DNA from: Amorphus coralli DSM 19760
GTDB taxonomy: Bacteria; Pseudomonadota; Alphaproteobacteria; Rhizobiales; Amorphaceae
Reading direction: 5' to 3'
DNA: 64,000 nucleotides
Assembly: GCF_000374525.1 (NCBI RefSeq)
Contig: NZ_KB894570.1
Location: forward strand, 496,001 to 560,000
Shown here: positions 57,150-64,000 of the stretch, piece after piece
Position numbering within the stretch: position 1 is the stretch's first letter
Layout of the letters: every line of letters begins with the position of its first letter
Notes under the pieces: generated by a model
What the model saw: only the letters and a program-made list of their open reading frames with translations
The model's database searches: none
Told to the model about the DNA's origin: nothing
Position numbers and translations under genes: made by a program

Positions 57150-58304
57150 CTAGTCCTCGATCACGATGGACGGCTGCGCGCGCGCGGCGGCTGCGGCCTG
57201 TCCGAGCCCGTCCATTACCCCCTCGGCCACCGTGAAGTAGCCGCGCGCCTGCGGGCTGTCGGGGTCGGCGACGACGATCGGCGTGCCGCCGTCGGAGCGT
57301 TCGCGGATCGCCATGTGCAGCGGGATCTCGCCGAGGAACGGCGCGCCCAGCCGCTCGGCTTCCTGTCGCGCGCCGCCGGTTCCGAACACGTCAGACCGCT
57401 CGCCGCAATGCGGACAGACGAAGTGGCTCATGTTTTCGACGATGCCCAGGATCGGGACGTCGACCTTCTGGAACATGGCAAGGCCCTTGCGCGCATCGAT
57501 CAGCGCCAGGTCCTGTGGCGTCGAGACGATGACAGCACCTGCGAGCGGCACGTTCTGGGCCAGTGTCAGCTGGGTGTCGCCGGTCCCCGGCGGCATATCG
57601 ACCACCAGTACATCCAGCGCGCCCCACGCCACGTCGCGCAGCATCTGGGTCAGCGCCGACACGACCATCGGTCCGCGCCAGATCATCGGTGCTTCCGGAT
57701 CGACCAGGAAGCCGATCGACATCACCTTTACCCCATGCGCCTCCAGCGGCCGGATCTGATTGCCGCCCACGGTCTCCGGCTTTTGGGAAAGCCCCAATAG
57801 ACGGGGCATCGATGGTCCGTAGATGTCCGCGTCCAGGATGCCGACGGAAAGCCCCAGGCGGGCCAGCGCGAAGGCCAGATTCGCTGCCGTCGTCGATTTG
57901 CCCACGCCGCCCTTGCCCGACGCAACCGCCACGACCGCACCAATGCCCGGAAGTGGTCCCGAGCGCCCGCCCTGTGGCGGCGCGGCGCGTCCCGGTTGCT
58001 GCTGCGGCGAAGCCTTGCGGGGCGGCGCGGCGCCCGCAGAGGCCTCGCCCGGCGTCTTTTCCGCCGTCAGCGCCACCATGACCCGCTCCACACCGGGTAT
58101 CGCGCGCACGGCCTCTTCGGCTCGTTTGCGCATGGGCTCCAGCGCATGCGCCCGATCGGCTGGTACCGTAATGGAAAAGGCGACACGCCCATCAGACGCG
58201 TAGATCTCTGACACCAGGTTCAGCGACACGAGGTCCCCGGTCCCGTCCGGTCCCGGCACGCGCGCCAGCTCGTCGCGGACCATTTCCTTCGTGGGCGTTG
58301 CCAT
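57150..58304 (-). CDS. mrp: Mrp/ApbC iron-sulfur cluster carrier ATPase
   Basis: A 384-residue P-loop protein that carries Fe-S clusters to apo-proteins. An N-terminal MIP18/DUF59 domain (MVRDELARVPGPDGTGDLVS) leads through a Pro/Gln-rich linker to the MinD-like ATPase with the deviant Walker A ASGKGGVGKSTTAANLA, VDMPPGTGDTQLTLAQ, and the cluster-binding C-x2-C in HFVCPHCGERS. The ATG at 58304 (MATPTKEMVRDEL) starts just before DUF59. It is divergent from mobA, 107 bases away. Confidence 0.93.
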   Translation of the reverse strand: MATPTKEMVRDELARVPGPDGTGDLVSLNLVSEIYASDGRVAFSITVPADRAHALEPMRKRAEEAVRAIPGVERVMVALTAEKTPGEASAGAAPPRKASPQQQPGRAAPPQGGRSGPLPGIGAVVAVASGKGGVGKSTTAANLAFALARLGLSVGILDADIYGPSMPRLLGLSQKPETVGGNQIRPLEAHGVKVMSIGFLVDPEAPMIWRGPMVVSALTQMLRDVAWGALDVLVVDMPPGTGDTQLTLAQNVPLAGAVIVSTPQDLALIDARKGLAMFQKVDVPILGIVENMSHFVCPHCGERSDVFGTGGARQEAERLGAPFLGEIPLHMAIRERSDGGTPIVVADPDSPQARGYFTVAEGVMDGLGQAAAAARAQPSIVIED

Positions 58305-58411
58305 TTCCGTCTTCCTGATCTTGTGTGGAGCCCGTAAGCGCCCGGACCCTAGTCCCTTTATGGACGAGGAGGAAACCGGTTCCACCGCTAGCTGGGATCG
58401 CAACAGGGGCC

Positions 58412-59059
58412 ATGGGTGTCGTGGTGGAGACCGCAATCCGTTTAGAGCCAGCCGTCATTCTCTGCGGAGGACGTGGGAGCCGGATCGGCGGAGACAAGGG
58501 CTTCCGGACGCTTGGCGGCCGTCCCCTCCTGGCGCACGTCATCGATCGGCTCGGGCCACAGGTCGGGCTGCTGGCGATCAACGCTCCGGCGGGCGACTCA
58601 CGGTTCGCGCATTTCGGATTGCCGGTCATCCCGGATCGTGCAGCCGGCTATCCGGGACCGCTCGCGGGCATTGCAGCCGCTCTCGCATGGGCGCGCGACC
58701 TCGGCGAGAAGCACGTGATTGTCGCCCCGGTCGACACGCCCTTTCTGCCTGTCGATTTCGTCTCGCGTCTCGCCACGGTGAAAGGTGCGGTCGTGTCGGT
58801 GGCCCGGACAGGGGACCGGGTTCATCCCGTTGCCGGGCGCTTCAGCGTCGATCTGCTGGAGGACGCGGAAGCGGAGCTTGTCGGCGACCAGCGGCGTTCG
58901 ATGATGGCCTGGCTTGAGCGGCACGACGCGCGGCACACGGTGTTCGAACCGGTCCGTCTCGGCGCGAACGAAATCGATCCGCTTCTCAACATCAACACGC
59001 CGGACGACCTCGCCCGTGCCGAACGGCTGCTTGCCGGATCGACCACCGGCATCGCCTGA
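58412..59059 (+). CDS. mobA: Molybdenum cofactor guanylyltransferase
   Basis: A 215-residue nucleotidyltransferase that attaches GMP to Mo-molybdopterin. The GTP loop is AVILCGGRGSRIGGDKGF (family: LAGGxSRRMGxDK), followed by ERPGYPGPLAGI-like DRAAGYPGPLAGIAAAL, the metal site in VAPVDTPFLP and C-terminal INTPDDLARAE. The Ala-to-Cys change before GG is unusual but in a tolerated place. The ATG at 58412 or a GTG three codons later may start it. With moaA and the ModE-like gene it is the third molybdenum gene in the window. Confidence 0.9.
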   Translation: MGVVVETAIRLEPAVILCGGRGSRIGGDKGFRTLGGRPLLAHVIDRLGPQVGLLAINAPAGDSRFAHFGLPVIPDRAAGYPGPLAGIAAALAWARDLGEKHVIVAPVDTPFLPVDFVSRLATVKGAVVSVARTGDRVHPVAGRFSVDLLEDAEAELVGDQRRSMMAWLERHDARHTVFEPVRLGANEIDPLLNINTPDDLARAERLLAGSTTGIA

Positions 59060-59071
59060 ACCGGTTCCCAC

Positions 59072-59401
59072 TCAGGACCCGCCGGTCTCGCTGCGAATCC
59101 ACGCCAGGAACGGCTCCGAGCCTCCGGTGACGGGAACCGCGACAACGGCCGGCGTATCGTAGGGATGCGCCTCGACAATCGCCGCCGTGACATCGGCCAC
59201 AAGGGCCGTCCGGGTCTTGGCGATCATGGACACTTCGGTGTCCTGCTCGATCCGGCCTTTCCAGCGGTAGATCGAAATCATGTTCGGCAGGATGTTGGCA
59301 CAGGCAACGAGTTCGCGCTCGACCAGCATGCCTGCAACGGATTCCGCGACGCCGATGTCCGGGAAGGTCGCGTAGACCAGTGTCAGTTCGTCGTCGGTCA
59401 T
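59072..59401 (-). CDS. cutA: CutA1 divalent-ion tolerance protein
   Basis: A 109-residue trimeric CutA1-type protein. The family core is VYATFPDIGVAESVAGMLVE, LVACANILPNMISIYRWKGR and VEAHPYDTPAVVAVPVTGGS. CutA proteins bind divalent metals in vitro, but their cellular role is unsettled. Length and start are standard. Convergent with mobA, 12 bases apart. Confidence 0.92.
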   Translation of the reverse strand: MTDDELTLVYATFPDIGVAESVAGMLVERELVACANILPNMISIYRWKGRIEQDTEVSMIAKTRTALVADVTAAIVEAHPYDTPAVVAVPVTGGSEPFLAWIRSETGGS

Positions 59402-59588
59402 GTCGGCTCCTGCTTGCGTGACTGGCGTGTTCCGGCGCGCATCGAACCGCGATCGCCGAGGGAAGCCAACCCCTCTTCAAGCCGGAGAAAACGATCTCCG
59501 CGCCCGCTCCGGCGTTGGCACATCCGGGCCACCGTGCTAGATCAGTTTGCCTCGCACGGCCTTGGCCGACCAAGTGAAAACCTAAGGC

Positions 59589-59618
59589 GTTTCAAATCAC
59601 TAGCGTGATTTCCGAAAC
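59589..59618. repeat. Inverted repeat upstream of NAD kinase
   Basis: Perfect seven-base arms AAATCAC (59594-59600) and GTGATTT (59605-59611) flank TAGC, and outer GTTTC/GAAAC arms (59589-59593, 59614-59618) extend the symmetry with a two-base offset. It ends 54 bases before the NAD kinase ATG and may be an operator or a leader hairpin. The run is AT-rich against a GC-rich background. Confidence 0.55.
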
Positions 59619-59672
59619 CACGCCGACGATCGGGCCGCCGGGCGGTCACGGGTGCGCGGCCGGATCGAGCCA

Positions 59673-60452
59673 ATGATAAGTTCCACCACCCCTGTTTCGA
59701 TCGCCTTCGTCGCGAGCCCCTCCGAGGAGGCCGAAGGCGCCCGCGACGAGCTGGTTGCGGTCTACGGCGACATTCCGGCCGAGGAAGCCGACGTCATCGT
59801 CGCGCTCGGCGGTGACGGATTGATGCTCTCTACGTTGCACCGGTTCATGAACACGGGGAAGCCGATCTACGGGATGAACCGTGGCTCCGTCGGCTTTTTG
59901 ATGAACGAGTTTCGGGTGGAGGACCTGCAGGAGCGGATCGACAAGGCCGTCACCACCGCGATTCGTCCGCTCCTCATGACGGCCAGGGACGTGCACGGCA
60001 GCGAGCATACGGCCCGGGCCATCAACGAGGTCTCGCTGCTGCGGCAGACGCACCAGGCAGCGAAGCTCAGGATCTCGATCGACGGCCGCGAACGGCTTGA
60101 GGAACTGGTCTGCGACGGCATTCTGGTGTCCACGCCGGCCGGCTCGACCGCCTACAATCTCTCCGCTCACGGCCCGATCCTGCCGATCTACGCGCCGCTC
60201 CTGGCGCTGACCCCGATCAGCGCGTTCCGGCCGCGCAACTGGCGCGGTGCATTGCTGCCCAACCATGTGACGGTGCGCCTCGACATCTGCGAGGCCGCCA
60301 AGCGGCCGGTAGCGGCGGCGGCCGATCATGTCGAGATCCGTTCGGTCGTCCAGGTCGAAGTGGCGGAGGACCGCAAGTCGCGCAGTCTCGTCATGTTCGA
60401 CCCGGATCACAGCTGGGACGAGCGGATCCTCACCGAGCAGTTCCGCTACTGA
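59673..60452 (+). CDS. nadK: NAD kinase
   Basis: A 259-residue NAD kinase that makes NADP+ from NAD+. The catalytic GGDG is in [15 protein letters not shown], followed by [23 protein letters not shown], and the conserved [19 protein letters not shown]. The length is usual for the short bacterial type. The ATG at 59673 gives [15 protein letters not shown]; an in-frame GTG at 59652 is less likely. A CoA-ester lyase follows after 30 bases, in the same direction. Confidence 0.94.
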   Translation: MISSTTPVSIAFVASPSEEAEGARDELVAVYGDIPAEEADVIVALGGDGLMLSTLHRFMNTGKPIYGMNRGSVGFLMNEFRVEDLQERIDKAVTTAIRPLLMTARDVHGSEHTARAINEVSLLRQTHQAAKLRISIDGRERLEELVCDGILVSTPAGSTAYNLSAHGPILPIYAPLLALTPISAFRPRNWRGALLPNHVTVRLDICEAAKRPVAAAADHVEIRSVVQVEVAEDRKSRSLVMFDPDHSWDERILTEQFRY

Positions 60453-60482
60453 GGCGGACGGCCTGCGGCGGAGAAGCACGCA

Positions 60483-61370
60483 ATGCGATCCTGGCTGTTC
60501 GTCCCCGGTGACAGCGACCGCAAACTCGCCCGCGCGGTCGATGCCGGTGCGGATGTCGTGATCCTGGATCTTGAGGATTCCGTTGCGCTGCCGGCCAAGG
60601 AGGCTGCGCGCGATCGCGTGCGCGATTTCATCGAATCGTCGTGCGCAGATCTGCGCAGATCTGCGCTATTCGTGCGCATCAATGCGCAGGACAGCGGCCT
60701 TGCGCGGGCCGATCTCGACGCCGTCGTCCGGCCCGGCCTCGCCGGCATCCTGCTGCCCAAGTCGCGCGACGGTCGCGACATCGCCCGCCTCGATGCCATG
60801 CTCGCCGTGTGCGAGGCGGAGGCCGGCCTGCCCGACCTCTCCATCCGGGTCGCGGCCATCGCGACGGAGAGCACAGAGGCCCTGTTCGGGCTGGCGTCTT
60901 ACCGCGGCGCGAGCCCGAGGCTGGAGGCGCTTGCGTGGGGCGGCGAGGATCTCGCCGCCGATCTCGGCGCAGCATCGAACCGCGGGGAGGATGGCAGTCT
61001 CACCGACCCGTTCCAGCTCGCCCGGTCGCTGTGCCTTGCCGGGGCGGTGGCAGCCGGTGTCCAGCCCGTCGATACGGTGTTCACCGATTACCGCGACCTC
61101 GACAGGCTTCGGGCCGAAGCGGAGTCCGCCGCCCGCGACGGCTTCACCGGCAAGCTCGCCATCCACCCGGACCAGGTGCCGGTGATCAACGCCGCCTTCA
61201 CGCCCTCCGCGGATGCCGTGGCCGAGGCACGCCGCATCGTGGCGGCGTTCGAAGCCGACCCGAATGCGGGTGTCGTGGCGCTGGACGGCCGGATGGTGGA
61301 TCGCCCCCACCTGCTCAGGGCGACCCGGCTCCTTGCCCGGGCAGACCGGACGGTCGGCCCGAAGGGCTGA
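60483..61370 (+). CDS. HpcH/HpaI-type CoA-ester lyase (citrate lyase beta-like)
   Basis: A 295-residue TIM-barrel protein of the CitE/malyl-CoA lyase family. Signature parts are RSWLFVPGDSDRKLARAVDA, ILDLEDSVALPAKEAAR (metal Glu/Asp), VRINAQDSGLARADL, the Glu-Asp metal site in LAWGGEDLAADLGA, and FTGKLAIHPDQVPVINAAF. Members cleave beta-hydroxyacyl-CoA esters such as malyl-, citramalyl- or methylmalyl-CoA. The substrate here is not decided by sequence. A 10-base direct repeat is inside the gene (60642-60666). Possibly co-transcribed with NAD kinase. Confidence 0.85.
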   Translation: MRSWLFVPGDSDRKLARAVDAGADVVILDLEDSVALPAKEAARDRVRDFIESSCADLRRSALFVRINAQDSGLARADLDAVVRPGLAGILLPKSRDGRDIARLDAMLAVCEAEAGLPDLSIRVAAIATESTEALFGLASYRGASPRLEALAWGGEDLAADLGAASNRGEDGSLTDPFQLARSLCLAGAVAAGVQPVDTVFTDYRDLDRLRAEAESAARDGFTGKLAIHPDQVPVINAAFTPSADAVAEARRIVAAFEADPNAGVVALDGRMVDRPHLLRATRLLARADRTVGPKG

Positions 61371-61377
61371 AGGCCTG

Positions 61378-61953
61378 CTACGCCTTCGGCTCCCAGTGGC
61401 TGGTGATCGCCTCGAGCGTCGGCCGCGGCCGATCGGACGGCACGCCCTCTGCGGTGCCGATGTGGACGAAGCCCGCAACCTGCTCGCTGGTTTCCAGGCC
61501 GAGGAGCTCCAGCGCCTCGGGATCGAACGCGTACCACTCGCTGATCCACTGCGCCGCGAAACCGTGGCCGTAGGCGGCATGGATGAGGTTCATGCAGACC
61601 GCCCCGGCCGACAGGATCTGCTCCCACTCCGGAATCTTCGGATGGGCGCTGGCGCAGCTCACCACGCCGACGACGAGCGGCGCCCGGTCGAACCGTCGCC
61701 GCTCGGCTTCCAGTCGTTCCTCGTCGATGTCCGGATTGCGGCGTTTCACCAGCTTCGCCAGCGCCGCGCCGAAAGCGGTGCGCGATTCGCCCTCGAACAC
61801 GATGAAACGCCAGGGCGCCAGCTTGCCGTGATCGGGGACGCGTGCCGCGATCGTCAGCATGTCCCGCAGCGTTTCCGCGTCGGGCCCGGGGCCGGTCATG
61901 CCGGCGGCCGGAACGGAGCGGCGGGTGCGCAGATGCTCAAGAAGATCCGTCAT
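61378..61953 (-). CDS. YdjA-like nitroreductase
   Basis: A 191-residue FMN-dependent nitroreductase of the small (YdjA) type. RTRRSVPAAGM near the N-terminus holds the FMN-phosphate Arg/Ser. AARVPDHGKLAPWRFIVFEG is the substrate-side loop, then GAVCMNLIHAAYGHGFAAQW and the C-terminal FVHIGTAEGVPSDRPRP bind the other subunit. Physiological substrate unknown. It converges with the CoA-ester lyase, seven bases apart. Confidence 0.9.
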   Translation of the reverse strand: MTDLLEHLRTRRSVPAAGMTGPGPDAETLRDMLTIAARVPDHGKLAPWRFIVFEGESRTAFGAALAKLVKRRNPDIDEERLEAERRRFDRAPLVVGVVSCASAHPKIPEWEQILSAGAVCMNLIHAAYGHGFAAQWISEWYAFDPEALELLGLETSEQVAGFVHIGTAEGVPSDRPRPTLEAITSHWEPKA

Positions 61954-62164
61954 CGGATGGGAGTGTCCTTGCGATTCAGTGGAGGTGACCTGGCCCGCCG
62001 CCTAGCGACCGATCGGGGCGACCGGAAGGCGGAAGGCCTTGTGGCCATGATATCGACATCGTATTCAGCATCTAAAGGCATGTGCGCGAGGCGCAAAGTC
62101 GCGCGCGCCGCGGCAGGGATTGCGGACCGGGCAGCGCCGACGCAAGCAAAGGGATACGGACGGA

Positions 62165-63181
62165 ATGAAGTGGACGGCGATCGGACGGATCTTGGCAGCC
62201 GGGGCATTCGCCCTGTCGCTGGCCGGCCATGCCGTCGCGGCCGACGTCCCGATCCCCCGCGCCAAGCCCGATCCCACCGTGACGATCGACCGGGACGTGC
62301 CGGACTTTTCCACCGTCTCCAACTTCCCGACACTCGCCGGTCCGGCCTTCACCTCGCCGCTGTCGCAGTACGCGTCTCCGTCCGACTTCGACACCGGGAC
62401 ACCGTCCGACAAGGAAATCGCGCTCTACCTCGTTGCGAAGCTGGTCGACGAAGGCCGACCGCTGGACCAGGGCGTGCACTGGCGGGTGTTCGCCGCGACG
62501 CCGCAGGACGATGGCCGGCTTCCGCTCGTCACCGAGCGCGAAGGCGGCGACGCGGAGTTCCGCCTCAAGCCGGGGCGCTACCTCATCCATGCCGCCTTCG
62601 GTCGGGCGACCGCCAGCAAGCGCATCGACCTCTTCCGCGACGTGCAGACCGAAACCTTCGTGCTGAACGCCGGCGGTCTCAAGCTCGACGCAGTCATCGG
62701 TTCCGACGACCAGACACCGAGGGAGCCACTGACCTTCGCCATCTACCAGGCGAACGACGGATTTCCCGACGGCCGCCGGCTGATTGCCGACGCCTCGCCC
62801 AACGAGGTCGTCCCTCTCCCCATCGGCACCTACCATGTGGTCAGCCACTACGGCGCGGTGAACGCGGTTCGGCGGGCCGATCTGGAGGTGAAGCCGGGCA
62901 AGGTGGTCGAGGCGACAATGCGACACCGGGCGGCGTCCGTGACGCTCAAGCTGGTCGCGGAAACCGGCGGCGAGGCGCTCGCCGACACCGCCTGGACCGT
63001 CTACACGCCCGGCGGCGATGTCGTGGTGGAAAGCGTCGGCGCATTCCCGAGCTTCGTTCTGGCGGCCGGCGACTATTCGGTGGTGGCCAAGAACCGCGAC
63101 CAGATCTACAGCCGCAACTTCAAGGTCGAAAGCGGCTCCGACCGCGAGGTCGAGGTCGTTGCAGCTCACTCGCCGGAGTAG
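62165..63181 (+). CDS. Periplasmic protein with repeated Ig-like/beta-sandwich units
   Basis: A 338-residue exported protein with a clear signal peptide (MKWTAIGRILAAGAFALSLA, then GHAVAA, cleavage about residue 26). After a Pro/Asp-rich N-terminus come three weakly similar beta-sandwich units, each with a pattern like FRLKPGRYLIHAAFGRATAS, VVPLPIGTYHVVSHYGAVNA, and FVLAAGDYSVVAKNRDQIYS, as in SpaA/prealbumin-like folds. I do not recognise a named family. The ATG at 62165 has a GGACGGA site. Its end overlaps the convergent GNAT pseudogene by 16 bases. Confidence 0.7.
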   Translation: MKWTAIGRILAAGAFALSLAGHAVAADVPIPRAKPDPTVTIDRDVPDFSTVSNFPTLAGPAFTSPLSQYASPSDFDTGTPSDKEIALYLVAKLVDEGRPLDQGVHWRVFAATPQDDGRLPLVTEREGGDAEFRLKPGRYLIHAAFGRATASKRIDLFRDVQTETFVLNAGGLKLDAVIGSDDQTPREPLTFAIYQANDGFPDGRRLIADASPNEVVPLPIGTYHVVSHYGAVNAVRRADLEVKPGKVVEATMRHRAASVTLKLVAETGGEALADTAWTVYTPGGDVVVESVGAFPSFVLAAGDYSVVAKNRDQIYSRNFKVESGSDREVEVVAAHSPE

Positions 63182-63939
63182 GCGCGGCGTCCGCAGCGCC
63201 CGGTCGACGGCAGCCGGTAGTGGTAGCGGTAGAGCGTCCGGAAGCCCAATCGGTCGTAGAGCCCGATCGCAGCCGCGTTGGCCTCCGCCACCTGGAGATA
63301 GGCGGTCTCGGCGCCATGCCCCGCGCCCCAGGCCGCGAGGGCCTCGATCATCGTCCGACCGAGCCCCCTGCCTCTCAGCCTTTCGTCTACCACGAGATCG
63401 AACAGACCGACCGCGCCGCGCTCGGTGACGGCAAGGCCGTATCAGACCTCCTTGCCCTGGTGACGGACCGTCGCGAACGCCGCCTGCTGCAGGATCGCGC
63501 CGACGATGAAGCCATGGGCGGCAGCATTCCCCTCCGACAGGCCCGTCAGACGGGCGAAACCGGCAAGCCACTCCTCGGACGGGTGCGTCTCGATGGAGAT
63601 GTCCGGCGCCGCCGCGACCGTGGCGATGGGCGCGGTCATCACCACGGTCGGGCTGTAGGCGGTATAGCCGGCGTGCTCCAGCGCGGCGTCGGCCTGCGGC
63701 GGAGCCAGCGGCGACAGGCGGAAGACCGGCGGCAGCCGGTTCTCTCCGTAGAGCGCTTCGGCGAATTGCAGGACGCCTTCGAAGGACGGTCGCTGCGCAA
63801 TCGCGTTGATGGAGTTAGCGCGGTTGGTGTAGCCGTCGCCGAGCCGGTAGAGCCAACCGCCCGCAAGCAGGCTGCGCCGGGTCGGCCAAGCGTTGAAGCT
63901 GCGCTCCTCAAAGGCCTGGATGGTGTCGAGATCGGCCAT
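63166..63939 (-). pseudogene. GNAT N-acetyltransferase with an in-frame stop
   Basis: One reading frame of 257 codons, 63939 down to 63166, encodes a two-part GNAT: an N-terminal half (MADLDTIQAFEERSFNAWPT, RLGDGYTNRANSINAI, FRLSPLAPPQADAALEHAGY) and the acetyl-CoA half (VDERLRGRGLGRTMIEAL, NAAAIGLYDRLGF). A TGA at 63442-63444 splits it between FATVRHQGKEV and YGLAVTERGAVGLFDLV. There is no shift of frame and no missing block. Either the gene is freshly inactivated, or the base is a sequencing error, or the stop is read through. The C-terminal half alone could not bind substrate. Confidence 0.8.
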
Positions 63940-64000
63940 CGCCGATATCTACAGCCGGCACCGTGGCGGGGCAAAGCGGGCTACCGCCGCCCCTGACAGA

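Overview
The window is GC-rich, densely coded chromosomal DNA from an alphaproteobacterium, most likely of the order Hyphomicrobiales (Rhizobiales). The evidence is gene content and order. A pyruvate dehydrogenase cluster lies beside eno and an ftsB-like gene, with a lipoyl domain on E1-beta. The order coaD, two cyclophilins, queA, tgt lies next to gyrA, then ssb and uvrA. The block yajC, secD, secF is followed by a Mth938-domain gene and a squalene-synthase-like gene. LexA-type GAAC-N7-GAAC direct repeats sit between ssb and uvrA. I cannot name a genus. I see no rRNA, insertion sequence, prophage, CRISPR array or replication origin. There is one tRNA, tRNA-Gln(CTG).

Layout. 1-5 kb: end of ispE, a tRNA-methyltransferase-like gene, a DUF2007 gene, a polyprenyl diphosphate synthase, a ModE-like regulator, an anchored coiled-coil protein and lpd. 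5.5-13.5 kb: a DUF3095 gene, a GNAT, pdhC, pdhB, pdhA, the ftsB-like gene and eno. 13.8-20.7 kb: galU, a class III cyclase, the tgt/queA/cyclophilin/coaD block and a secreted small protein. 20.8-30.6 kb: gyrA, a MarC-family gene, a PP2C/AAA ATPase pair, ssb and uvrA. 30.8-34.7 kb: a DUF1127 protein, a kinase fused to an ANL 'lid' domain, a lipoprotein and trmFO. 34.7-40.4 kb: the SecDF-YajC block with two homologues of mitochondrial complex I assembly factors, and a DUF815-type ATPase. 40.5-52.3 kb: an EAL phosphodiesterase divergent from an eight-gene signalling and polysaccharide operon. 52.4-64 kb: tRNA-Gln, a DUF971 gene, moaA, a class III PLP enzyme, an MFS exporter, mrp, mobA, cutA, NAD kinase, a CoA-ester lyase, a nitroreductase, a periplasmic protein and a GNAT gene broken by an in-frame stop.

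The most system-like region is 40.5-52.3 kb. A membrane hybrid kinase, a lone receiver and an Hpt protein form a phosphorelay. It is joined by overlapping or near-overlapping genes to a BcsB-like periplasmic protein, a processive GT2 synthase carrying an N-terminal GspE_N/MshEN domain, a polytopic membrane protein, a receiver with a degenerate GGDEF domain, and a small outer-membrane barrel. I read it as a regulated synthase-dependent exopolysaccharide secretion system that combines phosphorelay and c-di-GMP-type inputs. The polymer cannot be told from sequence.

Other points of note: a Tgt lacking the usual zinc ligands; a possible Mo-box in front of moaA, with a ModE-like regulator elsewhere in the window; the kinase/ANL-lid fusion; and Gln at the quinolone-determining position of GyrA.
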